NCBI RefSeq assembly: GCF_000154825.1
Contig: NZ_DS560015.1
Span: 521,052-585,051 of the forward strand
Reading direction: 5' to 3'
From: Anaerofustis stercorihominis DSM 17244
Lineage (GTDB): Bacteria > Bacillota > Clostridia > Eubacteriales > Anaerofustaceae
Length of the DNA stretch: 64,000 nucleotides
A program made the position numbers and the translations under genes. The notes beneath the pieces are model-generated. The model worked only from the letters and a program-made list of their open reading frames with translations. It did not search any database and was not told where the DNA came from. This document shows positions 54,352 to 63,386 of this stretch, one piece after another. Every line of letters begins with the position of its first letter. The first letter of the stretch is position 1.

Positions 54352-54771
54352 TTACTCCTTTTCGCTTATCCTTTCTTTAAGCATAAAGAAAAGCAATAAT
54401 ATTCCTACACCGACGAATATATGTCCTATACCGGCAATTCCCGATATCGCTGAAACAAGCGCCTTTGATATGTTCACATTTAACACTTGGATAACTCCAT
54501 GAACGGCTAACATAACGGAAGTTATCAAAACACCCAAATTATAAATGATATAAAATATATTGAATTTCCCTAAGCTAATTATATCGAATTTATCATTCAA
54601 TAGTAATATAACAAGGAACACGATCATGCCCAACATGAACAAATGTGCATGAACTTTTGAAAGCATGGTTACACCGGTAAATCCATTATATTTCGTAAAC
54701 TCTCTGTAAAATACCCCGCCTATCATTGCAAGTATTGCATACATAAATGAAGTATTCAATAATCTTTTCAT
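54352..54771 (-). CDS. DUF2871 family membrane protein
   Basis: 139 residues with four membrane segments (about 8-26, 42-60, 72-96, 108-131). The family motif SKVHAHLFMLGMIVFL is present near residue 40 and HxxxGxGHIFVGVGILLLFF near 112. DUF2871 proteins have no known function. AGGGAGGT-type site precedes the start. It is divergent from the Crp-type regulator. Confidence 0.85.
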   Translation of the reverse strand: MKRLLNTSFMYAILAMIGGVFYREFTKYNGFTGVTMLSKVHAHLFMLGMIVFLVILLLNDKFDIISLGKFNIFYIIYNLGVLITSVMLAVHGVIQVLNVNISKALVSAISGIAGIGHIFVGVGILLLFFMLKERISEKE

Positions 54772-54908
54772 ATTTTTACCTCCCTTAAATTATATTAAAT
54801 AATTTTAACACTATTTAATATAAAATCAACAGATATAAAATTTAAAAAATCAAAAGTTACAATTTGAATAATTTTCCATTTTAGATTATTAAAATATAAT
54901 TAAAAATA

Positions 54909-54952
54909 TTGAAAAATCATAGTAAAAGATGTATAATTGTAACAAATGTTAC
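54909..54952 (+). promoter_or_regulatory. Promoter and Crp/Fnr-type site of the redox operon
   Basis: TTGAAA (54909-54914), 17 nt, TATAAT (54932-54937). Immediately after lies the palindrome GTAACA-AA-TGTTAC (54939-54952). It covers the transcription start, so bound regulator would block the promoter: autorepression. The palindrome resembles sites of HcpR-like Crp/Fnr regulators, as far as I recall them. Confidence 0.6.
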
Positions 54953-55026
54953 CGAAATGCTAATATTTTTCTGGTATTATATAGAAAATTCATTAGTGAG
55001 GCAGCAAATCTGAATAAGGTGAAAAA

Positions 55027-55704
55027 ATGGATTTAAAATTGATTGCCAAGTCTGAATTATTTAAAGGGATAGACGAAGTATCCATAGAAAAAATGCTTCA
55101 TTGTTCCAATTCAAGGATAAAAGAATATTCAGCGGATGAAATCATATTTAATGAAGATGAAATATCCGATTACCTTTATGTTTTGTTAAAAGGCGAGGTA
55201 ATGATAGTAAAAGATTATCCGTCGGGAAACAGGAATGTATTTTACGAAGTGGAAGACGGTGAGATTTTCGGAGATTTGTTTCATGGGTTGGATAACGCAC
55301 TGAATTATTATGATGCAATTTCCACAAAGAAATCAAAAGTCATGATAATACCGTGGAACTTTTTCTTCAACGTATGTGAAAAAGCATGCGAATTTCATAA
55401 AATGCTCATAAAAAACATCATGCAGCTTCAGTCAGATAAATCTCTTACACTGATGAAAAAAATACATATTTTATCCGCAACGACCTTGGAAGAAAAAATA
55501 GCTCTTTATTTAATTCAAAGTATGAAAGACGATAAAAGAGTAACACTAAATATGACAAGAGAAGAAATGGCGGATTATTTCGGAGTGAAAAGACCTTCAC
55601 TCTCGAGAAGTTTGATGAAAATGCAAAAAGACAATCTTATAAAAGTAGATAAAAAATATATCTTGGTCTTGAACCGGGAAAAACTTGAAGATTTATGTTT
55701 TTAA
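55027..55704 (+). CDS. Crp/Fnr family transcriptional regulator
   Basis: 225 residues. A cyclic-nucleotide-binding-like sensor domain (10-125: DYLYVLLKGEVMIVKDYPSGNRN, GEIFGDLFHGL), a long dimer helix (126-150), and a winged helix-turn-helix (about 150-220: TREEMADYFGVKRPSLSRSLMKMQKDNLIKVDKK). The four Fnr-type N-terminal cysteines are absent, so it is not a classic [4Fe-4S] Fnr; haem or nitrosyl sensing (HcpR/Dnr-like) is possible. It sits 28 nt upstream of the flavodiiron-superoxide reductase gene, so it most likely controls the response to NO or oxygen. Confidence 0.92.
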   Translation: MDLKLIAKSELFKGIDEVSIEKMLHCSNSRIKEYSADEIIFNEDEISDYLYVLLKGEVMIVKDYPSGNRNVFYEVEDGEIFGDLFHGLDNALNYYDAISTKKSKVMIIPWNFFFNVCEKACEFHKMLIKNIMQLQSDKSLTLMKKIHILSATTLEEKIALYLIQSMKDDKRVTLNMTREEMADYFGVKRPSLSRSLMKMQKDNLIKVDKKYILVLNREKLEDLCF

Positions 55705-55732
55705 ACAGAAAAGAAAGGATGATTTTTAGATT

Positions 55733-57322
55733 ATGGAGAGTATCAGAAAAATAACCGAAGACTTATATTTTGTAGGAGCAAATGACAGAAGGATAGCACT
55801 TTTTGAAAACATTTATCCGGTAGACAGCGGAGTATCTTATAACTCATATTTACTTATGGATGAAAAAACCGTATTACTGGATACCGTAGACAAAAATGCA
55901 AGCAGTGAATTCTTAACAAACGTCAAAGCAGTGCTGAAAGACAGAAACCTTGATTATATCGTTGTAAACCACATGGAACCGGACCACTGTGCAATGATAG
56001 AAGAAATAGTGGAAAGATATCCCGATGTAAAAATAGTTGCAAATCAAAAAACAGTGAATATGATAAAACAGTTTTTTAACTTCGATATAGATTCAAGAGT
56101 AGTTTTGGTAAAGGAAAATGACACTTTGAACACAGGTAAACACACTCTTGCTTTCGTTATGGCACCTATGGTTCACTGGCCTGAAGTTATGGTTACTTAT
56201 GATACCACGGATAAAATCTTATTCTCAGCCGATGCCTTCGGGACATTCGGAGCTATAGACGGTAATTTATACACCGATGAAGTCGATTACGAAAAAGACT
56301 GGCTCGATGAAAACAGAAGATATTTTACAAATATCGTAGGAAAGTATGGTCCTCAGGTCCAGGCTACATTAAAAAAAGCTTCTGCCCTTGATATAGAAAT
56401 GATATGTCCTCTTCACGGTCACATTTGGAGAGATAAAAAAGACATAGAATTCATTTTGGATAAATATAATTTATGGAGCACTTATACTCCGGAAGAAAAA
56501 TCGGTGGTAATAGCTTACGCATCGATCTACGGTCATACCGAAGTTGCTGCGAATATTTTGGCAAATACATTGGCAGATAAGGGAGTTAAAAACATAAAAG
56601 TATATGATGTATCAAAAACCGATCCTTCATATATAATCTCGGATGCCTTCAAGTATTCAACTCTTGTGTTCGCATCTATAACTTACAACAACGAAATATT
56701 CCCTAAAATGGAAGCTCTTCTTCACGAAGTGGCGGCTCACAATATTCAAAACAGGGATATTGCACTCATAGAAAACGGTTCATGGGGACCTTCGGCAAAT
56801 AAAAAGATGAAAGCTATTTTGGAAAAACTCAAAAACTGTAATTTTATAGAAGAAGAAGTAACTATAAAATCAGCACTCAAAGAGGACAGCTTAAATAGTT
56901 TGAATAACTTAGCAGACCAAATAATAAAAAAGAGAGGTAAAAAAATCATGGAAGCAAAATTTTACAGATGTAACCACTGCGGAAACATAATCGTTTTCGC
57001 AAAAAATCAAGGAGTACCGGTAATGTGCTGCGGAGAAAAAATGGAAGAACTAAAAGCGGGAACAACAGATGCGGCAGTTGAAAAACATGTACCTGCAGTA
57101 AGCGTTGACGGTAATAAAGTAAGCGTACAAGTAGGAGATGTTATTCATCCTATGGAAGAAAAACATCACATTGAATTCATTTGGATAGAAACAAAAATGG
57201 GTCACCAAATCAAGAATTTAAAACCGGGTGACGAACCTAAAGCTGAATTTATTTTAGCAGACGGAGATGAACTTGTTGCTACATATGAATATTGTAATCT
57301 TCACGGATTATGGAAAAAATAA
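55733..57322 (+). CDS. Flavodiiron protein fused to desulfoferrodoxin (superoxide reductase)
   Basis: 529 residues. Residues 1-250 form a metallo-beta-lactamase-like diiron domain: His80, Glu82, Asp84 and His85 in HMEPDH, further ligands in MVHWPE and SADAFG, and CPLHGHIWR near residue 226. Residues 255-400 are a flavodoxin FMN domain (YASIYGHTE, GSWGPSA). Residues about 406-529 are a complete class II desulfoferrodoxin: Cys-rich desulforedoxin site CNHCG...CCGEKM, then the neelaredoxin iron site with EKHVP, KHHIEF and C-x2-HGLW. FDPs reduce O2 or NO; Dfx reduces superoxide. A GAGAGG site 10 nt before Met406 suggests the SOR can also be made alone. Operon with the Crp-type regulator. Confidence 0.93.
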   Translation: MESIRKITEDLYFVGANDRRIALFENIYPVDSGVSYNSYLLMDEKTVLLDTVDKNASSEFLTNVKAVLKDRNLDYIVVNHMEPDHCAMIEEIVERYPDVKIVANQKTVNMIKQFFNFDIDSRVVLVKENDTLNTGKHTLAFVMAPMVHWPEVMVTYDTTDKILFSADAFGTFGAIDGNLYTDEVDYEKDWLDENRRYFTNIVGKYGPQVQATLKKASALDIEMICPLHGHIWRDKKDIEFILDKYNLWSTYTPEEKSVVIAYASIYGHTEVAANILANTLADKGVKNIKVYDVSKTDPSYIISDAFKYSTLVFASITYNNEIFPKMEALLHEVAAHNIQNRDIALIENGSWGPSANKKMKAILEKLKNCNFIEEEVTIKSALKEDSLNSLNNLADQIIKKRGKKIMEAKFYRCNHCGNIIVFAKNQGVPVMCCGEKMEELKAGTTDAAVEKHVPAVSVDGNKVSVQVGDVIHPMEEKHHIEFIWIETKMGHQIKNLKPGDEPKAEFILADGDELVATYEYCNLHGLWKK

Positions 57323-57327
57323 TAATT

Positions 57328-57355
57328 AAAAAAAGGAGCATACAGCTCCTTTTTT
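57328..57355. terminator. Bidirectional terminator between redox operon and topA
   Basis: AAAAAAAGGAGC (57328-57339) and GCTCCTTTTTT (57345-57355), T-runs on both strands. Overlaps the topA stop codon. Confidence 0.8.
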
Positions 57356-59426
57356 ATTGTTCTTCTTTATATTTGCATTCTTTATTTTTACAAAATAATT
57401 TTTTTGTCTTGCCTTTGCTTTCGTATAGAAGTTCTCCGCATTTCGGACAAATCTTCTTGGTAGGTTTCTGTGAAGAAGCAAAGTCGCAGTTCGGATAATT
57501 CTTACATCCGTAAAACACACTGCCCTTTTTGCTTTTCCTTTCAACGACCTGTCCGCCGCATTTCGGACACTCCGCATCTATTTCTTTTACGATAGGTTTT
57601 GTCGTCTTACAGTCGGGATAACCGCTGCACGCCATGAATTTGCCAAACCTTCCGTATTTGATGACCATAGGTTTCCCGCAGTTTTCACATACTTCATCGG
57701 TCTCTTCTTCCGGCAGTTTTATCCTTTCAATGTCTTTTACCTTATCCAGTTCCTTTTCAAGCCCTTTATAGAATTCCGCAATTACATCTTTCCATTTCTT
57801 GCTTCCCTCTTCTATATTATCCAAGGTACTTTCCATTTGAGCGGTAAAATCGACGTCGACTATATCTTCAAAGTTTTCTCTGAGAAGTTTATCCACCGCT
57901 TCTCCAATCATTGTAGGAGAAAATCTTCTTTGATTTACTTCAACGTAGCCTCTGTTCTTTATGGTATTTATTATCTGAGAATAAGTGGAAGGTCTTCCGA
58001 TACCCTCTTCTTTAAGCACCTTTACAAGGCTCGCTTCATTGTATCTTGCGGGAGGCTGAGTGAACTTTTGGATAGGAGATAATTTCTTCAAATCGACTTC
58101 TTCACCCTCCGTAAGGAGCGGTATATTTTCATTTTCACCGTCTTTATCTTTTTTGCTTATAAAATCATATACTTCAAGATAGCCTTTGAACTTCACTCTT
58201 GAACCCGTAGAACGGAAAATATAATCGCCGTTTTCTATATCCACTCTTAAAGTGTCATAAACCGCAGGAGTCATGAGTGACGCCAAAAATCTGTTGTATA
58301 TAAGTGTATACAATTTAAGCTGATCCTGGTTCAGTGACGTTTTGAGTTTATCGGGAGTCAGATTTACATCTGACGGTCTGATAGCCTCATGGGCGTCCTG
58401 TATCTTGCTGTTGGCTTTACCCTTAGGTCCCGTATATCCTAGGAATTCTTTACCGTATTTATCTATTATGAAGGCACTTCCGGCTTTTACGGCTTCTTCG
58501 GACAGTCTTGTAGAGTCGGTCCTTAAATAAGTGATAAGACCTATCTGACCTATCCCTTCGACTTCCACACCTTCGTAAAGCTGCTGAGCCAGCATCATAG
58601 TCTTGGAAATAGAGAAATTAAGTTTATTGTTTGCGTCCTGCTGCATCGAACTGGTTTCAAAAGGAGGAGGTGAATTTTTCTTCTTCGTACCTCTTTTGAC
58701 CTCTTTTACGATATACTTATTTTCTTTTAAATCTCTTACTATTTTATCTGCGTCTTCTTTTGTCTTTACTTCGGCTTTTTTGCCTTTTATAAGAGCAAGC
58801 TTACTTAAAAACGCCTCTTTTGTATCTTTTTTATTGAAGATACCTTCCATAAGCCAATATTCTTCGCTTACGAAATTCCTTATTTCATTTTCTTTATCTA
58901 CTATAAGTCTCATAGCAACGGACTGAACTCTTCCGGCACTTAGTCCCCTTAGTACTTTGCTCCATAGGACGGGACTTATTTTATAACCAACCAGCCTGTC
59001 GAGAACTCTTCTTGCTTGCTGTGCGTCCACGATATTCATATCTATGGTTCTTTTGTTTTTTATAGCATTCTTTATGGCAGAGGGAGTTATCTCCAAGAAC
59101 TCCATCCTGTTTTTATCATTTAAATCAAGCCCCAAATAATTGGCAAGATGCCACGAAATGGCTTCCCCTTCTCTATCGTTATCAGTTGCGAGGATAACTT
59201 CATCGGCTTTTTTTGCGTCCGCTTTAAGCTTTTTAAGCCTTTCCCCCTGACCTCTTATAGTTTTATAATCCGGTTCGAAATCATTTTCTATATCTATTCC
59301 GAGCTTGGATTTGGGTAAATCGATCACATGTCCTTTAGACGCAACTACTTTGCAGTCTTTAGGCAAATATTTTTGTATTGTTTTCGCTTTAGCAGGCGAT
59401 TCCACTATTACTAATCTATAAGACAT
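57354..59426 (-). CDS. topA: DNA topoisomerase I
   Basis: 690 residues. The TOPRIM domain has VIVESPAKAKTIQKYLP at the start and EVILATDNDREGEAISWHL near residue 100. The core carries the catalytic tyrosine in GLITYLRTDSTRLSE near residue 292. Three C-terminal zinc ribbons follow: CENCG...FMACSGYPDC, CPKCG...FYGCKNYPNC and CPKCG...LFCKNKEC. It relaxes negative supercoils. It lies 36 nt downstream of dprA, the common dprA-topA order of Firmicutes. Confidence 0.98.
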   Translation of the reverse strand: MSYRLVIVESPAKAKTIQKYLPKDCKVVASKGHVIDLPKSKLGIDIENDFEPDYKTIRGQGERLKKLKADAKKADEVILATDNDREGEAISWHLANYLGLDLNDKNRMEFLEITPSAIKNAIKNKRTIDMNIVDAQQARRVLDRLVGYKISPVLWSKVLRGLSAGRVQSVAMRLIVDKENEIRNFVSEEYWLMEGIFNKKDTKEAFLSKLALIKGKKAEVKTKEDADKIVRDLKENKYIVKEVKRGTKKKNSPPPFETSSMQQDANNKLNFSISKTMMLAQQLYEGVEVEGIGQIGLITYLRTDSTRLSEEAVKAGSAFIIDKYGKEFLGYTGPKGKANSKIQDAHEAIRPSDVNLTPDKLKTSLNQDQLKLYTLIYNRFLASLMTPAVYDTLRVDIENGDYIFRSTGSRVKFKGYLEVYDFISKKDKDGENENIPLLTEGEEVDLKKLSPIQKFTQPPARYNEASLVKVLKEEGIGRPSTYSQIINTIKNRGYVEVNQRRFSPTMIGEAVDKLLRENFEDIVDVDFTAQMESTLDNIEEGSKKWKDVIAEFYKGLEKELDKVKDIERIKLPEEETDEVCENCGKPMVIKYGRFGKFMACSGYPDCKTTKPIVKEIDAECPKCGGQVVERKSKKGSVFYGCKNYPNCDFASSQKPTKKICPKCGELLYESKGKTKKLFCKNKECKYKEEQ

Positions 59427-59462
59427 CCCCTACTCCTTTCGATGATAAGTTATGCGCACTAT

Positions 59463-60614
59463 CTACTGTTTTATGGTAAGATTTGCGCCTGTGCTAATAA
59501 CAATACCTCTAATTTCCAACATTGTCAAGACAGAATTTATAAGATTTATTTCAAGCCCCAGATTTTCATTTATAAGATCCGCGGTGTTATTTCCGTCTAA
59601 AATCGCCTGACATATATTTCTTTCATCATCGGAAAGTTCGTATTTATCAAGGATATTTACTTCCTTTTTTATTTGCCTGAAAGACCTGTCCTCCTTCGCT
59701 TCTATTATATCAGTTATCCTTTCCATATTCGGTCTGTCGAGAACATAATATAAATCTTCCAAAACATCGTTTGCGCTTAAAATAAGCTTTGCACCGTCTT
59801 TTAAAAGAGAGTTGCTGCCTTCGCATAAGGCGGAAGTAATATTTCCCGGAACCGAGTAAACTTCTCTTCCCTGTTCGTTGGCATATCTTGCGGTTATCAG
59901 TGAACCGCTTTTATATGAAGCTTCTATCACGATCGTCCCGTGGGACAGTCCGCTTATAATTCTGTTTCTTGCGGGGAAATGATGGCTCAAAGGCTCCGTT
60001 CCCGGAAAGTACTCACTGATTACCATACCTCGCTCTATTATTTCATCGTAGAGCTTCGCATTTGATTTGGGATATATTTTATCTACTCCCGAACCAAGTA
60101 CGGCTATGGTATCCCCAAACCCCTGAAGTGCACCCTTATGAGCATAAGTATCTATCCCCGCAGCCATACCGCTTACAACATCCAAACCTTTATTTGAAAA
60201 TTCCCTTGCAAAATCCCTTGCGACCTGAATCCCGTAATTACTGGCTTTTCTCGTTCCCACAATGGAAATCATTGGGTTTTCTTCGACGAATAGGTTTTTA
60301 CCTCTGTAAAACAGTATGGGAGGATAATCGTAAATTTCCTTTAGAGAATAAGGATAATATTTATCATCCATGGTAATGTAGTTGATACCCTCATTATACA
60401 TCTTATCTATGAGCCTGTTAAATTTATTTAAATCCTTATCCATAGTGAGCCTTGTTGCGATATCGAGAGTTATTCCGCTGACCTTAGTATATTTATTTAT
60501 ATCATCATTCAAATATATCTCATCTATGGAACCGAAATAATCATATAAATTAATAGCTCTTTTTGCTCCGATATTTTGAATTGACATCAACCATAACCAT
60601 TTTTCTATATTCAT
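59463..60614 (-). CDS. dprA: DNA processing protein DprA
   Basis: 383 residues. An N-terminal SAM-like helical domain (1-75), the Rossmann core (about 105-310) with SIVGTRKASNYG, GMAAGIDTYAHKGAL, AVLGSGVDKIYP and FPARNRIISGLS, and a C-terminal winged helix (about 318-383). DprA loads RecA on incoming single-stranded DNA in natural transformation, and also occurs in non-competent species. No other competence gene is in the window. It is upstream of topA. Confidence 0.96.
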   Translation of the reverse strand: MNIEKWLWLMSIQNIGAKRAINLYDYFGSIDEIYLNDDINKYTKVSGITLDIATRLTMDKDLNKFNRLIDKMYNEGINYITMDDKYYPYSLKEIYDYPPILFYRGKNLFVEENPMISIVGTRKASNYGIQVARDFAREFSNKGLDVVSGMAAGIDTYAHKGALQGFGDTIAVLGSGVDKIYPKSNAKLYDEIIERGMVISEYFPGTEPLSHHFPARNRIISGLSHGTIVIEASYKSGSLITARYANEQGREVYSVPGNITSALCEGSNSLLKDGAKLILSANDVLEDLYYVLDRPNMERITDIIEAKEDRSFRQIKKEVNILDKYELSDDERNICQAILDGNNTADLINENLGLEINLINSVLTMLEIRGIVISTGANLTIKQ

Positions 60615-60820
60615 ACTTAATCTCCTTTTATCCTATGTTTAAAGGATAAAACATTTTTTGACAAATTTCAACACTCTTAGAACATTTGGTCACAAACAGG
60701 ACAATTATAGGTCACATAATATAAACGATGACAGTTTGATAATTTTTATAATAAAATATAAATGAAATATCCTATCCGCCTATGATAAAATATAAAAAAA
60801 CAAACCCTTAGGAGAACACC

Positions 60821-61399
60821 ATGTACGAAACCAATATTATAAATCTTAATGAACTGAATGAAGAAAAGAAAACAGAAGCGGTAAAAATATTTACTAAAGG
60901 GTTCAAAAATACCTTGACTTTTGCCGATGAAGATGAAGCCTTAAAGCTCTTCCTCTTATCCTTTGATTTTAAGATGATGTATGTATATATAAAAGACGAT
61001 GAAGTCCTGGGTGTTTTGGGAGTCAGTACATTAAAGAACAGAGTATACGATTTTAAAGAAGATGTGTGCAGACAAATATTTAAGAGGAAAGGGAAATTCA
61101 TATATAAACAGCTTAGGATGTCAACGGACAACATCCCAATAAAAAATGAGGAACAGATATATATCGAACTTTTGACTACCTGTGAAAATCACAGGAACAA
61201 GGGTATCGCAGGAAAACTTCTTGATTTTACTTATGATATGAAAGGATATGAAGAATGTCATTTGGAAGTGTTATCAAAGAATGTAAATGCTCACAGGCTT
61301 TATAAAAAGCTGGGTTTTGAAGAATATAAGAAAAGCTTTAACTTTTTCACGTTTATTCAAGGTTTGGGAAGTCCTATATTTATGAAGAAAACAAAATGA
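60821..61399 (+). CDS. GNAT family N-acetyltransferase
   Basis: 192 residues. The GNAT core sits in the second half: YIELLTTCENHRNKGIAGKLLDFTYDMKGYEECHLEVLSKNVNAHRLYKKLGF, with the acetyl-CoA loop RNKGIAG and the VNAHRLYKKLGF end typical of the family. The N-terminal part is helical and more diverged. Substrate unknown. AGGAGAA precedes the start. Convergent with the portal gene. Confidence 0.88.
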   Translation: MYETNIINLNELNEEKKTEAVKIFTKGFKNTLTFADEDEALKLFLLSFDFKMMYVYIKDDEVLGVLGVSTLKNRVYDFKEDVCRQIFKRKGKFIYKQLRMSTDNIPIKNEEQIYIELLTTCENHRNKGIAGKLLDFTYDMKGYEECHLEVLSKNVNAHRLYKKLGFEEYKKSFNFFTFIQGLGSPIFMKKTK

Positions 61400-61400
61400 G

Positions 61401-61430
61401 AAATGCCGGTGAACCCGGCATTTTATTTTA
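61401..61430. terminator. Terminator between GNAT and portal genes
   Basis: AAATGCCGG (61401-61409), TGAAC loop, CCGGCATTT (61415-61423), followed by TATTTT. The T-tail is good for the GNAT gene and weaker on the portal strand. Confidence 0.7.
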
Positions 61431-63374
61431 TGAAGCGGAATTCAACGCTTTATCGTGAAGCTCTATATGTTTTAAAAATCTGTTTTCAAGGTCTCCGTCA
61501 TTTTCGCAGGCATTTTCAAACTCTTCGCTTAACATAAAGTTTATATGTTCATTCTTATGCAGTTCATGTTCGTCGTAAGGTTTGAATTTAGCTTCTCTGC
61601 CCTTTAGCATATTGATATTCTCCCTGTCAACTTTGGATATATTAGGATTAACGCTTTCGCAGTAATCTTCCCAGTTCCCAAGCTCTATCATCTCAAAGAG
61701 TTTTACCAATGTTTCCTTTGTTACCTTTCCCGTATCGGGGTCGTTGAAAAGTCCCCTCTCCATAAGGTCAAGGACAAGTTCTCTCCTGCTTTCAGGGGTC
61801 TTTGCAAGGAGTGACGTGCTGTCGATATATATATCCGTGGAATTTATATTCGTCCCGTCCCAGTAAAATACCTCTACCTGACCTTTCATATCCACATACT
61901 TGGAAAGTCTCGGGGTCGTAACGGAATTTTTGAGTATCCTAAGCGTCTGCTTTGCTATTTTTATTCTCGTGTCGTACATATTTTCATAGTTTAGAGCGAG
62001 CCTCGTATCGTCCTGATCCTGAAGCAATGACAGTGCCACACCCGAAGTTACGTTCTTCGGATTGTAAGAGTTCCTGCTCATCTCGCTCACTCCGCTGAGT
62101 GTAATAAAGAGTTCTTCCGTTGCTTTCTCGTCGCTGAGTATAGTCGAAGGAAGTGCGGGCGTCCTAAGATATGACGGTTCTTCGCTTCCCTGTCTTCTCG
62201 GTATCACAGCCCCCGGAGCAAGCCCCATATCAATGACGTCATCTTCGTCGATACTCCCCTTTTCGTATGTTATCTGTCCTATTGCCACCCTGTTCAAATA
62301 TTCCTGCTTCCTGTTCTTGATGTTATTAAATCTTCTCTGAAGAGGTATGAGCCTGTTTATTATACTCTCTCCGAAAAATTCTCCGTAATCGAGAGATTTC
62401 TGAATTACAAAGGGAAGTTCTCTTTCTCCGTCTTCTGCGTTTATATAAGGCAGGTCTCCCATATGAAGCACATTATCTTTTGTACAAACTATATATCTGC
62501 CTTTGGGATATCGATTTGTGGGCTTTTCGAAGTAGGATATGACCTCTGCGCTCAAATCGATATTTTTGCTGCTTTCGCTGTAACCGTGACCTTTGCTTCC
62601 GAGACCTCCCACGTTCGTTTTCGATTTGGAATAAGACACTACGTTGTTTTCATATCCCTCTACGGTAATATTGAACATATTTTCTATCTCTTTCACGCTC
62701 ATCACTTTATACCATATGGCATAGTCTAAACTCTCAATGTCTTTCGCATATACATTTGAAGGGAAAAAATCAAAAGGAGATATAATTTCATAATTTATAC
62801 CTCCTTCTTTTATTGCTACATTTATTTTCTCTTTTTTATCGCTGTTTTCTTTTACAACATACTGTTCTTTATAACCTATGGTCTTTCCTTTATTTTTATC
62901 CCAAAATACTCCCCATATGGCGCTTCCCGTCTTCTCCGCCCATATATTCGCCTGCTTTTGAAGTTTCTTCATCTCCAAGTCTTCTTCTATGCTCTCAAGT
63001 ATTTTTTTGCATACCTTGCTGGATTTGACATCGTCCTTGGAATTCGTGGCGGGTCTTACGTTCATAAGAACTTTAAGCTTTGATAACTTTGCAAGCCTCG
63101 TATCGTATATGGGAGCTATCTGATTGAACACTTCTCTCTCCTGCCACCACTGCACATTATCCACCTCCATTATTCCTCCGCTTACAGAATCGATGTATGA
63201 ATACTGATCTCCCTGAAGAAAGTTTATGGCAAGCCTCCACTTCAGTTCATACGGAAGTCTTTCTCTCCTTTTTTTCTCCAGCAAATCGAATATAAATGAA
63301 CATATTTCGTGCTCGTCGTACTTTGCTTCTTTTTTGTCTTTAATGACCGCTTCTTCTTTTTTTATATACTTCAT
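61428..63374 (-). CDS. Phage portal protein (P22-like/podovirus type)
   Basis: 648 residues. The N-terminal stem region (1-130) has WRLAINFLQGDQYSYID and WQEREVFNQIAPIYDTRLAKL. The central part carries GSAIWGVFWDKNKG and EIISPFDFFPSNV, and the wing and clip region FGESIINRLIPLQRRFNNI followed by NRKQEYLNR, which is the portal hallmark. The C-terminal part has GVALSLLQDQDDTRLAL and LSGVSEMSRN. Portals form the dodecameric DNA entry ring of phage heads. The gene is intact with an AGGAGG site. The companion scaffold and capsid genes lie about 51 kb away on the same strand; no terminase is in the window. Confidence 0.9.
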   Translation of the reverse strand: MKYIKKEEAVIKDKKEAKYDEHEICSFIFDLLEKKRRERLPYELKWRLAINFLQGDQYSYIDSVSGGIMEVDNVQWWQEREVFNQIAPIYDTRLAKLSKLKVLMNVRPATNSKDDVKSSKVCKKILESIEEDLEMKKLQKQANIWAEKTGSAIWGVFWDKNKGKTIGYKEQYVVKENSDKKEKINVAIKEGGINYEIISPFDFFPSNVYAKDIESLDYAIWYKVMSVKEIENMFNITVEGYENNVVSYSKSKTNVGGLGSKGHGYSESSKNIDLSAEVISYFEKPTNRYPKGRYIVCTKDNVLHMGDLPYINAEDGERELPFVIQKSLDYGEFFGESIINRLIPLQRRFNNIKNRKQEYLNRVAIGQITYEKGSIDEDDVIDMGLAPGAVIPRRQGSEEPSYLRTPALPSTILSDEKATEELFITLSGVSEMSRNSYNPKNVTSGVALSLLQDQDDTRLALNYENMYDTRIKIAKQTLRILKNSVTTPRLSKYVDMKGQVEVFYWDGTNINSTDIYIDSTSLLAKTPESRRELVLDLMERGLFNDPDTGKVTKETLVKLFEMIELGNWEDYCESVNPNISKVDRENINMLKGREAKFKPYDEHELHKNEHINFMLSEEFENACENDGDLENRFLKHIELHDKALNSAS

Positions 63375-63386
63375 TATTTCCTCCTT

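Noticed and set aside
55148-55336. Minus-strand frame within the Crp-type gene
   Set aside because: It is a shadow frame of the regulator with no start signals.
59463-63374. A functional link between dprA and the nearby portal gene (DNA uptake and transfer)
   Set aside because: dprA-topA is a standard chromosomal pair, and a convergent GNAT gene and terminator separate it from the portal.
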